Below are positions 1 to 5,450 of a stretch of DNA of 5,450 nucleotides, in pieces (the first letter of the stretch is position 1; each line of letters begins with the position of its first letter). Location: contig JAFYLV010000056.1 in assembly GCA_017556885.1 (NCBI GenBank), positions 1-5,450 on the forward strand. The letters run 5' to 3'. The notes under the pieces were generated by a model. The model was not told the origin of the DNA. It searched no databases and was given only the letters and a program-made list of their open reading frames with translations. The translations under genes and the position numbers were made by a program. This DNA comes from Clostridia bacterium. Lineage in GTDB: Bacteria; Bacillota; Clostridia; Oscillospirales; QAMX01.

Positions 1-1
1 C

Positions 2-2044
2 CCCCGTCCCCTCGCGGGCTATATGTCCTGCGGTATGTGCTGCTCCGAGAAGGAGATCGGCATCAGCGATGACAACTCCGGCATTATGGATCTCGATCCC
101 GCCTATGCAAACGGCACCGACCTGAAGGATATCTTTGCCATTGACGATATTGTCTTTGAGGTGGACAACAAGTCCCTCACAAACCGTCCCGACCTCTGGG
201 GCCATTACGGTATCGCCCGTGAGTTTGCCGCCCTTTCCGGCCGCCCCCTCAAGGCGCTGCCCGTGGCGGATCTCGAGGCATATGCAAATCTTCCTGCTCT
301 CGATATCGAGATCGAGAACGAGGATTGCCTGCGTTACTCCGGCCTGAAGTTTGACAACGTCAGCGTTTCCGTCAGCCCCATGAATATGAAGATCCGCCTC
401 TTCTACTGCGGTATGCGCGCCATCAATTTCCTGGCGGATATGACCAACTACCTGATGCTTGAAATGGGCCAGCCCATGCACGCCTTCGATTCCCGCAAGG
501 TGGAGAGCATCCGCGTCCGCAAGTTTGACGCTCCCTTTGCCTTCACCACCCTGGACGGCGTGGAGCGCAAGTGCGATGAGAATACCCTCATGATCTGCAA
601 CGGCGAGACGCCCGTGGCCATTGCCGGCATTATGGGCGGTCTCGATTCCGAGATCGTGGAGGACACCACCAGCCTGACGCTGGAGTCCGCCTGCTTTGAT
701 CCCGTTTCCGTCCGCAAGTCCGCTGCCCGTCTGGCTCACCGCACCGATGCATCCCAGAGATATGAAAAGACCCTCGATCCCGAAATGACCGTCACGGCCA
801 TTGCCCGCTTTGTCAAGCTCCTCTCCGAGATCGATCCCGGCGCGAAGGTCACCTCCTGCCTCACCGACCGTTACAACCGTTCCTATGAGTGCAAGACCCT
901 GGAGATCGACAAGAACTTTGTGGACCGCTACACCGGCATCGGCGAGGCCATCACCTGCGACCATATTGAGAAGACCCTCACCGCCCTCGGCTTTGCCGTG
1001 GAGCGCGACGGCGAGCGCTTCCGCGTCACCGTTCCCTCCTGGCGCGCCACCAAGGATGTTACCCTGAAGGCCGACCTCATCGAGGAGATCACCCGTATCT
1101 ACGGCTATGACAATTTTGCCCCCATTACGGCAAAATCTCCCCTCTATCCCGTGAAGATGGAGATCACCAAGTCGGTGGAGGAGAACGTCAAGGATATGCT
1201 CGTCAAGCGCTTCTCCCTGCACGAGGTCCATTCCTACGTCTGGGCATACAGCGACGAGTTCAAGCGCCTCGGCATGGAGGTGGAGGACAACGTCCGCCTG
1301 CTCAATGCCACCAACCCCAACCTGTCCGTGCTGCGCACCTCCATCGTGCCCACTGAGCTTTGCCAGGTAAAGACCAACGTCGGCTATGCCCCCGAGTTCG
1401 GCCTCTTTGAGATCGGCCGCGTGGTCAAGGGTCTCCGCGAGGACGGCATGTGCAATGAGAAGAAGATGCTCTGCATCACCCTCTATTCCAAGACCGCTGA
1501 GCTGCGCGACCTTTACTTCCGCCTGCGGGATATGCTGGCCGTTCTTGCTGATGAGCTCAAGCACAAGCCCCTGGTCTTTGCGCCTATGGCGGCTGAGCAT
1601 TCCTGGCAGCATCCGAAGAACCTCAACTCCGTCTCCTGCGACGGCATCTGTCTCGGCGAGATGGGCGTTGTCCATCCCACCGTCGGCAAGAGCATCGACA
1701 AGAAGGCGAACATCGTCTACGCCGAGCTGGATATCGAAGCCTTTGCAAAACTCGCTCCCGCCGGCATCCGCTATGAGGAGGCCTCCCGCTTCCCCGGTAT
1801 GGAGATCGACCTGAACGTCAGCTCCGATACCTTTGCGCCCATCAAGGAATCCATCGATGCCGCCGCCTGCCCCTACATCAAGGGCGTCCGCGTGGTGGAT
1901 ATCTACCGCGGCGACGAGGGCTGCGCCATCAACGTGCGCATCTCCTTCTCATGCGCCGACCGTACCCTCACCCGTGAGGAGGTCCAGACCGTCGTGGACG
2001 GCATCGTGGCCGACCTTACTGCCAAGGGCATGCCGCTGAAATAA
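2..2044 (+). CDS. pheT: Phenylalanine--tRNA ligase beta subunit, 5'-truncated by window edge
   Basis: Beta subunit of the cytoplasmic (alpha-beta)2 enzyme that charges tRNA-Phe; in the family the alpha subunit holds the active site and beta contributes editing and tRNA binding. The frame is open to the left edge, so the ATG at 23 is internal. About 680 codons are visible of the usual ~800, so the missing part is the beginning of the N-terminal tRNA-binding (OB-fold) domain. Visible in order: the end of that domain with a GMxCSEKE-G-S motif (nt 35-70); the B3/B4 editing domain with TNYLMLEMGQPMHAFD (443-490) and SQRYEKTLDP (~752-781); the B5 domain (~899-1127), whose four expected Mg2+ ligands are in the correct spacing (D at 1055, D at 1073, E at 1082, E at 1085); the catalytic-like core with FEIGR (~1406-1420); and the C-terminal FDX-ACB anticodon-binding domain (~1772-2041). 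Some motifs differ from the usual form: RAIN for RPIN, and EIDLN where RRDLA is usual. A gene for pheS is expected just upstream but is not visible. A terminator follows 17 bases after the stop. Confidence 0.96.
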   Translation, partial: PRPLAGYMSCGMCCSEKEIGISDDNSGIMDLDPAYANGTDLKDIFAIDDIVFEVDNKSLTNRPDLWGHYGIAREFAALSGRPLKALPVADLEAYANLPALDIEIENEDCLRYSGLKFDNVSVSVSPMNMKIRLFYCGMRAINFLADMTNYLMLEMGQPMHAFDSRKVESIRVRKFDAPFAFTTLDGVERKCDENTLMICNGETPVAIAGIMGGLDSEIVEDTTSLTLESACFDPVSVRKSAARLAHRTDASQRYEKTLDPEMTVTAIARFVKLLSEIDPGAKVTSCLTDRYNRSYECKTLEIDKNFVDRYTGIGEAITCDHIEKTLTALGFAVERDGERFRVTVPSWRATKDVTLKADLIEEITRIYGYDNFAPITAKSPLYPVKMEITKSVEENVKDMLVKRFSLHEVHSYVWAYSDEFKRLGMEVEDNVRLLNATNPNLSVLRTSIVPTELCQVKTNVGYAPEFGLFEIGRVVKGLREDGMCNEKKMLCITLYSKTAELRDLYFRLRDMLAVLADELKHKPLVFAPMAAEHSWQHPKNLNSVSCDGICLGEMGVVHPTVGKSIDKKANIVYAELDIEAFAKLAPAGIRYEEASRFPGMEIDLNVSSDTFAPIKESIDAAACPYIKGVRVVDIYRGDEGCAINVRISFSCADRTLTREEVQTVVDGIVADLTAKGMPLK

Positions 2045-2061
2045 GGAGCAACCTGTTCTTG

Positions 2062-2099
2062 AAAGCGCCTTCCGTCAATGCTGCGGAAGGCGCTTTTTT
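2062..2099 (+). terminator. Intrinsic terminator of pheT
   Basis: A perfect 13-bp stem pairs AAAGCGCCTTCCG (2062-2074) with CGGAAGGCGCTTT (2084-2096) around a 9-nt loop. It ends in a run of six T (2094-2099). It closes the pheT transcript and separates it from the lipoprotein gene. Confidence 0.95.
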
Positions 2100-2140
2100 G
2101 TGTGAAAAAATACGAAATCATGTCGGAAACATTAGAAAGA

Positions 2141-2169
2141 TTGACAAAAGCAAGTGATTACTTTATAAT
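2141..2169 (+). promoter_or_regulatory. Consensus sigma-A promoter for the lipoprotein gene
   Basis: A perfect -35 hexamer TTGACA (2141-2146) and a perfect -10 hexamer TATAAT (2164-2169) are separated by the optimal 17 bp. Transcription should start near 2175-2177, giving a leader of about 105 nt. No TG extension of the -10 is present. No operator is recognisable, so the promoter looks strong and constitutive unless the leader regulates it. Confidence 0.9.
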
Positions 2170-2174
2170 TAAAT

Positions 2175-2199
2175 TGAAGCGGGTCACTAATACGCTTCA
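2175..2199 (+). promoter_or_regulatory. Hairpin at the predicted 5' end of the lipoprotein mRNA
   Basis: TGAAGCG (2175-2181) pairs with CGCTTCA (2193-2199) in a perfect 7-bp stem with an 11-nt loop. It starts at the predicted transcription start, so the mRNA may begin with this hairpin. Such 5'-terminal stems can protect transcripts from 5'-end-dependent decay. It could also be chance pairing. Confidence 0.45.
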
Positions 2200-2230
2200 C
2201 CGCGCTCCGATTTTTGTACGAGGCAGTCCG

Positions 2231-2259
2231 TCCCGGTCCCCCCGGGGAATTCTCCCGGG
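2231..2259 (+). promoter_or_regulatory. GC-rich leader element with two mutually exclusive hairpins before the RBS
   Basis: CCCGGG at 2241-2246 can pair with CCCGGG at 2254-2259 (6 bp plus a G-T wobble, 5-nt AATTC loop). It can instead pair upstream: CCCGG at 2232-2236 with CCGGG at 2242-2246 (5 bp, 5-nt loop). Both folds use 2242-2246, so they exclude each other. The distal hairpin ends eight bases before the Shine-Dalgarno sequence. No T-run follows, so it is not a terminator. It matches no riboswitch class I recognise. Confidence 0.35.
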
Positions 2260-2267
2260 CGAAAAAG

Positions 2268-2274
2268 AAGGAGG
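2268..2274 (+). promoter_or_regulatory. Ribosome binding site deciding the lipoprotein start
   Basis: AAGGAGG is followed by a 7-base spacer and ATG at 2282. This near-ideal site fixes the start. The frame stays open back to an ATG at 2078, but that start lies inside the pheT terminator and upstream of the promoter. Confidence 0.92.
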
Positions 2275-2281
2275 AACCACG

Positions 2282-2968
2282 ATGAAACGCAGAAAACTTT
2301 GGATTTTGCCGGTTCCATTGGTTGTGCTTGCGTTTTCTCTTTCTGCCTGTGCCGCAGAACCGGCGGTGTCGGATGTCGGGGCATCTTCCGTCGAAAGCAT
2401 ATCTGCTTCTGAGTCGATCGAAGATTATGGGGGAGTCGGATGCGAGATGAAACCCATGTTCCATTCCGAGGCAGAGTTTCGTGAAATGATTGGCGAGGGC
2501 GAAAAAGAGTGGAGGATACATGGGCTTACAGAACTGTATAACAGTATCCAATCCTATTACTATCGGTTAAAAAATCCTGTTGGTGAGTATACTGTTTGCG
2601 GTAATATTGAGGTGGATTTGTTCTCTACGTGTCAACGTGTTGATCCGGGAGAACTGATTTCCTGGGTATACAGAAAAGAAGGCGCAAGCGGAGATGCAAA
2701 CGAGATCGTTTTTTCACAGTACCTGGAAAAGTTCAGTGCAAAGGATGTGAAGCAGGTGCATGGGCTTGCGCATATCGAGGATGGAATGTATTATGCCCGT
2801 GAGATTGTTCCGCCGGATGCACATCATCCAACTGCCGCCATCTGGCAACACATCGGCTTCTTTGCCGATGACGGAACTTTTTTTAAGATCTCGGTTAAAA
2901 ATGACGATACATGGGATTTTGAGTCGCTCAAACCGTATTGTCAGGTTGAAAAAGTTTCAAGCAGATAG
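2282..2968 (+). CDS. Putative secreted lipoprotein of unknown function, 228 aa
   Basis: I do not recognise the family. The N-terminus is a lipoprotein signal peptide: basic MKRRK, a hydrophobic stretch (residues 6-20) and a lipobox L-S-A-C with Cys23 as the predicted lipidated residue, so the protein should be anchored on the outer face of the membrane. A Ser/Glu/Ala-rich linker (about 30-48) leads to a predicted globular domain (about 55-222). That domain has a Tyr-rich stretch (YYYRLKNP, 92-99), a G-L-T-E-L-Y segment (81-86) and a Trp/Phe-rich C-terminal part. Four further cysteines (54, 106, 117, 220) could form disulfides once exported. There are no transmembrane segments after the signal. 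The gene is monocistronic, with its own consensus promoter, leader and terminator. Its GC content is clearly lower than its neighbours (about 35-45% in sampled 60-base stretches against about 60% in pheT), and its codons are more A/T-ending. That suggests acquisition or relaxed, fast evolution. The call as a real gene is firm; the function is unknown. Confidence 0.85.
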   Translation: MKRRKLWILPVPLVVLAFSLSACAAEPAVSDVGASSVESISASESIEDYGGVGCEMKPMFHSEAEFREMIGEGEKEWRIHGLTELYNSIQSYYYRLKNPVGEYTVCGNIEVDLFSTCQRVDPGELISWVYRKEGASGDANEIVFSQYLEKFSAKDVKQVHGLAHIEDGMYYAREIVPPDAHHPTAAIWQHIGFFADDGTFFKISVKNDDTWDFESLKPYCQVEKVSSR

Positions 2969-2971
2969 ACA

Positions 2972-3013
2972 AAGCACTCCGGAAAGTTTTACACTTTCCG
3001 GAGTGCTTCTTTT
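2972..3013 (+). terminator. Intrinsic terminator of the lipoprotein gene
   Basis: A 16-bp perfect stem pairs 2972-2987 (AAGCACTCCGGAAAGT) with 2993-3008 around a 5-nt TTTAC loop. It is followed by a T-rich tail (CTTTTATT). It begins four bases after the lipoprotein stop and ends just before the next promoter, so the downstream operon is transcriptionally separate. Confidence 0.93.
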
Positions 3014-3024
3014 ATTCTGCTCAC

Positions 3025-3053
3025 TTTACGAAAAAGAACATATGTGCTATAAT
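3025..3053 (+). promoter_or_regulatory. Extended -10 promoter of the glycosidase-lexA operon
   Basis: The -35 is TTTACG (3025-3030, 4 of 6 consensus bases). A 17-bp spacer follows, then a perfect TATAAT (3048-3053) preceded by TGC, which forms an extended -10 (TGN at 3045-3047). The start site should be near 3060. The spacer and start region are occupied by two LexA-like boxes, as expected for a LexA-repressed promoter. Confidence 0.88.
3036..3047 (+). promoter_or_regulatory. LexA (SOS) box 1, in the promoter spacer
   Basis: GAACATATGTGC matches the Gram-positive LexA operator core GAAC-N4-GTTC at 7 of 8 defined bases; the third base of the right half is G instead of T. It fills the end of the -35/-10 spacer and abuts the -10 hexamer, so a bound repressor would block RNA polymerase. 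Function is inferred from sequence and from lexA lying in the same operon. Confidence 0.72.
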
Positions 3054-3058
3054 AAAAG

Positions 3059-3072
3059 AGAACTTATGTTTG
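3059..3072 (+). promoter_or_regulatory. LexA (SOS) box 2, over the transcription start
   Basis: AGAACTTATGTTTG matches the 14-base Bacillus-type consensus CGAACRNRYGTTYG except at its first base and at the first R. The GAAC-N4-GTTC core scores 7 of 8. It lies over the predicted start site, 24 bp centre to centre from box 1. The two boxes share AGAAC-(A/T)-TATGT. Paired boxes at one promoter are a familiar arrangement for autoregulated lexA genes. Confidence 0.7.
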
Positions 3073-3084
3073 ATTTTTCTTCAC

Positions 3085-3091
3085 AAAGGAG
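3085..3091 (+). promoter_or_regulatory. Ribosome binding site deciding the glycosidase start
   Basis: AAAGGAG lies 8 bases before the ATG at 3100. Alternative in-frame starts fit worse: ATG at 3094 is only 2 bases away, ATG at 3106 is 14 bases away, and a TTG at 3070 lies upstream of the site. Confidence 0.85.
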
Positions 3092-3099
3092 AAATGCCG

Positions 3100-5328
3100 A
3101 TGGATATGAGAGCATTTATCGCCCGGCAGGATCCCGTCTGGACGGAGATCCCCACCTTCTGGGATGAGGGTCCCTTCCTTGGCAACGGCGTGATGGGCGC
3201 GCTGATGTACGTGGATAAGGAAAGCGGCCGCCTGCATCTGAAGCCCGGCCGGACGGATATTTACGACAACCGCCCGCTTGAAAAATACACCATCATGGAC
3301 AAGCAGTTTGCTCAAGGGCGGCTTCAGCTCGGCCCGGTGGAGATCGGCACCCGCGGCCGCGTCACCGGCTGCGATCTGCGCTTGTCGCTCTATGATGCCA
3401 CCCTTTCCGGCCGTATCACAACGGAGGAGGGGTATGTGGACATCACCGCGTGGATCCCCCGGGAGGAAAATGCGCTGGTGCTCGACCTGATCCCCGGCGG
3501 CGGTGAGATCGCTCCGGCGGAATTTAAACCCATGCCGGCGGAAACGCCGCGTCAGACCAAAATGCGCGAGCTTGAGAGCTGGAACCGCTACCGCCCCGAC
3601 CATCCCGCGCCCCGGGATCTGCTGCCGCTGCGCGAAGAGATGGGCTGCAAGGTCTACGAGCAGCCGCTGTATACCTCCGGCTCCTACACCGTCTGCACCG
3701 AGCGGCGGGGAAACACCTTCCTGTTGTCTGCCGCCACCTCCGACGGAGAGGGAAGTGCAGAAGAGGCCCTTGTCACCCTGGCGCGCCTTGCGGATACCGC
3801 GCCCGCGCGGGAGGCGCATCTTGCCTACTGGCATGAGCTGTATTCCCGGGCCTTTCTGTCCGTTTCCGATCCCGTGTGGGAAAATTTCTACTGGATGCAG
3901 ATCTACAAAATGGCCTGTGCCGCCCGCCCCGGCGGACGTATCATCGACACCATGGGCCCCTGGTGCTATACCACCTCCTGGCCTGCGGCCTTCTGGAACT
4001 TAAATGTCCAGCTGACCTATGCCCCCATGATCCCCACCGGCCTTTTCGATATTGCCCGTTCTCTTCCGGACACGCTGCTGAAAGAAAAGGAAAACCTCAA
4101 TCTCAATATCGATCCTGCCTACCGCGAGGGCTGCTACGGCATCGGTACAAATACCTGCCGCAGCCTCCGCTCCGACGTCTTTGTCCCCGGCCGTGAGAAG
4201 CAGAAGGGCGACAAGGTGGAACTTGGAAACCTCACCTGGGCGCTTTTTGTGTGCTACACCCTCTGCCGCACCACGCTGGAGGAGAAGATGCTCACGGAGA
4301 CGGTGCTTCCCCTGCTTGCCGGCGCGGTGAAGTATTACACCCATTTCCTCACCCCCGATGCGGATGGTGTTCTCCATCTTGCACCCACGGAAAGCCCCGA
4401 ATATCTTGCCGTGGATGAGGACACAAACTACGATCTCGCCCTGCTGCGCTGGGGCCTCGAGACCCTGATCGAGGAGCACACCCGCCTTGGCGGAGATGTG
4501 CGTATCAAAACGTGGCAGGATGTGCTCGATCACCTGACGGAATATCCGGAGGACGAAAAAGAGGGTCTGTTCATCGCCCGGAACACCCGCCTTTCCTCCT
4601 CCCACCGCCACTATTCCCATCTGCTGGCCTTCTATCCGCTGCATCTTCTCGATGCGAAAAAACCGGAGGATTGCGAGCTCATCCGCCGCTCCGTGGCGCA
4701 TTGGCACTCCATGCCCGAGGAGCTGGAGGGCTACTCCCAGACGGGTGCTGCCTCCATGCTTGCCATGATGGGGGACGGCAACGCCGCCATCAAGTATCTT
4801 GACGGTCTGATGCGCGACTTTGTCCGCCCCAGCACCATGTATCGCGAGGAGGGCGGTCCTGTGACGGAGACGCCGCTGGCCGCCGTCAGCTCCATGGTGG
4901 ATATGCTCATGCAAAGCTATGGCGATGAGCTGAACGTATTCCCCGCCTGCCCCGACCGGTGGAAGGATGCCTCCTTCACCCTCTATGCCGAGGGCGGATA
5001 CACCGTTTCTGCCGCCCGTCGGGAGGGTGAGCTGCAGTTTGTGCGTATCCACGCAAAGAAGGCTGGCATTTGCCGCCTGCGCGCGCCCTTTGCCTTGGAG
5101 CCCCAGAGCACCCATCCCTTCCGGATGGAGGACGGCTGCTACGTCTTCATCCTCGGCGACGGGGAGGAGGCGCTCTTTACCCTCATTCCGGAGCACGAGG
5201 CGGTCATTGTCCCTGTGGAAATGAACGAAGGCAACACCTTTGGCCTCAATCCCACCGCCCTGCGGTATGTCCGCCGGGAGGCCATCTGCGAGGAGCGCAG
5301 CCGCGCAAAGAAGGAGAAGAGAAAATGA
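3100..5328 (+). CDS. GH95-like glycoside hydrolase (alpha-L-fucosidase/alpha-L-galactosidase family), cytoplasmic, 742 aa
   Basis: A glycosidase with the layout of family GH95, whose known members remove alpha-L-fucose or alpha-L-galactose from glycans. The N-terminal beta-sandwich-like region carries the PFLGNGVMGA motif (residues 25-34). The (alpha/alpha)6-barrel catalytic region runs from about 255 to 600, and a C-terminal beta domain begins after MLMQSY (602-607) and FPACPDRW (614-621), both typical of the family. Likely equivalents of the catalytic residues known from bifidobacterial AfcA are present: Asn300 and Asn302 in WNLNVQ, Glu434 in SPE (general acid) and Asp559 in GDG; HRHYSH (502-507) also fits. 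These assignments come from motif matching, not alignment. There is no signal peptide, so it should act on imported oligosaccharides or internal substrates. Length is normal for the family. Residues 725-742 form a basic tail that overlaps the lexA start. It is the first gene after a promoter with two LexA boxes, with no transporter or sugar regulator in view, which is unusual for such an enzyme. Substrate is not determinable; membership of a related six-hairpin glycosidase family is possible. Confidence 0.85.
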   Translation: MDMRAFIARQDPVWTEIPTFWDEGPFLGNGVMGALMYVDKESGRLHLKPGRTDIYDNRPLEKYTIMDKQFAQGRLQLGPVEIGTRGRVTGCDLRLSLYDATLSGRITTEEGYVDITAWIPREENALVLDLIPGGGEIAPAEFKPMPAETPRQTKMRELESWNRYRPDHPAPRDLLPLREEMGCKVYEQPLYTSGSYTVCTERRGNTFLLSAATSDGEGSAEEALVTLARLADTAPAREAHLAYWHELYSRAFLSVSDPVWENFYWMQIYKMACAARPGGRIIDTMGPWCYTTSWPAAFWNLNVQLTYAPMIPTGLFDIARSLPDTLLKEKENLNLNIDPAYREGCYGIGTNTCRSLRSDVFVPGREKQKGDKVELGNLTWALFVCYTLCRTTLEEKMLTETVLPLLAGAVKYYTHFLTPDADGVLHLAPTESPEYLAVDEDTNYDLALLRWGLETLIEEHTRLGGDVRIKTWQDVLDHLTEYPEDEKEGLFIARNTRLSSSHRHYSHLLAFYPLHLLDAKKPEDCELIRRSVAHWHSMPEELEGYSQTGAASMLAMMGDGNAAIKYLDGLMRDFVRPSTMYREEGGPVTETPLAAVSSMVDMLMQSYGDELNVFPACPDRWKDASFTLYAEGGYTVSAARREGELQFVRIHAKKAGICRLRAPFALEPQSTHPFRMEDGCYVFILGDGEEALFTLIPEHEAVIVPVEMNEGNTFGLNPTALRYVRREAICEERSRAKKEKRK
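5311..5316 (+). promoter_or_regulatory. Ribosome binding site of lexA, inside the glycosidase gene
   Basis: AAGGAG is followed by an 8-base spacer and the ATG at 5325. The site lies within the last codons of the upstream gene, where it encodes part of the basic tail. It fixes the lexA start and fits translational coupling. Confidence 0.85.
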
Positions 5329-5450
5329 AGCCACTGTCGGAAAAACAGCAGCAGATCCTTGCCTTTATTGAGCAGTTTTCCGCCCGAGAAGGCTATTCTC
5401 CCTCGGTAAGAGAGATCTGCGCCGCCGTGGGATTGCGCTCTCCCTCCACG
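5325..5450 (+). CDS. lexA: LexA repressor, N-terminal 42 residues (cut by window edge)
   Basis: LexA is the transcriptional repressor of the SOS DNA-damage response; RecA filaments on single-stranded DNA trigger its self-cleavage. The visible residues form the start of the winged helix-turn-helix DNA-binding domain. SEKQQQILAFI (5-15) matches the first helix, and GYSPSVREICAAVGLRSPST (23-42) matches the helix-turn-helix signature of LexA (family pattern GxxPSxREIxxxxGLxSxS). The Ala-Gly cleavage site and the Ser/Lys dyad lie beyond the window and cannot be checked. The start overlaps the glycosidase stop as ATGA (5325-5328), so the two genes share a transcript and probably couple translation. 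I see no promoter or LexA box in the 200 bases immediately upstream. The nearest candidate operators are the two at 3036-3072, in front of the glycosidase gene. The gene is too short here to appear as a long open frame but is clear by homology. Confidence 0.95.
   Translation, partial: MKPLSEKQQQILAFIEQFSAREGYSPSVREICAAVGLRSPST

Noticed and set aside
2113..2126. CGAAATCATGTCGG upstream of the lipoprotein promoter as a third LexA box.
   Set aside because: Only scattered matches to the consensus; both half-sites lack the core GAAC and GTTC. It also lies upstream of the -35.
2043..2157. AAGGAG overlapping the pheT stop followed by a TTG at 2059, opening a 32-codon frame.
   Set aside because: The frame runs straight through the terminator stem and T-run and ends inside the next promoter. 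The product has no recognisable features.
2241..2259. SmaI-EcoRI-SmaI-like string (CCCGGG, GAATTC, CCCGGG) suggesting a cloning linker.
   Set aside because: The flanks read continuously from promoter to ribosome binding site, with no vector sequence seen. The string is explained by a GC-rich hairpin.
2078..2281. An upstream in-frame ATG at 2078 that would lengthen the lipoprotein to 296 residues.
   Set aside because: It lies in the loop of the pheT terminator and upstream of the consensus promoter. The ATG at 2282 has an ideal ribosome binding site and begins a proper lipoprotein signal peptide.
2760..3167. A 135-codon plus-strand frame bridging the lipoprotein end and the glycosidase start.
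   Set aside because: It runs through a terminator and a promoter, overlaps two better-supported genes out of frame, and has no ribosome binding site or recognisable product.
5100..5324. Search for a private lexA promoter or LexA box inside the glycosidase 3' end.
   Set aside because: The best GAAC occurrence (5223-5226) has no GTTC partner four bases on, and I found no credible -35/-10 pair in this GC-rich stretch.
4000..5334. A 444-codon open frame on the minus strand, and a 256-codon one at 3064-3834.
   Set aside because: Both lie wholly or almost wholly antisense to the glycosidase gene, whose protein has clear family motifs throughout. The antisense products are Gly/Ala/His-rich with no recognisable domain, as expected from mirrored GC-rich codons.

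Overview
The window looks like a chromosomal segment of a moderately GC-rich (roughly 55-60% in the conserved genes) Gram-positive anaerobe, probably a clostridial gut bacterium of the Oscillospiraceae/Ruminococcaceae kind. This rests on the clostridial look of PheT and LexA, strong AAGGAGG-type ribosome binding sites, compact terminators and GAAC-N4-GTTC-type operator sites. The taxonomic call is an inference. All genes read on the + strand.

Layout: (1) 2-2044 is the 3' part of pheT, the phenylalanyl-tRNA synthetase beta subunit, cut by the left window edge and closed by a strong intrinsic terminator at 2062-2099. (2) 2141-2968 is an autonomous unit: a promoter with perfect consensus hexamers, a roughly 105-nt structured leader, a gene of visibly lower GC content for an unrecognised 228-aa lipoprotein, and its own terminator (2972-3013). 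(3) From 3025 to the right edge is an operon driven by an extended -10 promoter that carries two LexA-type (SOS) boxes. Its first gene encodes a 742-aa cytoplasmic glycoside hydrolase resembling family GH95. Its second gene, overlapping the first by ATGA, is the start of lexA (42 codons visible).

The most notable feature is this last unit. The SOS repressor gene appears to sit second in an operon behind a carbohydrate-active enzyme, and the operators expected for lexA autoregulation lie in front of that enzyme, about 2.2 kb upstream of lexA. If read correctly, the glycosidase is induced by DNA damage, and lexA translation is coupled to translation of the glycosidase. The sequence shows the boxes, the overlap and the gene identities. 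SOS control itself is inferred.
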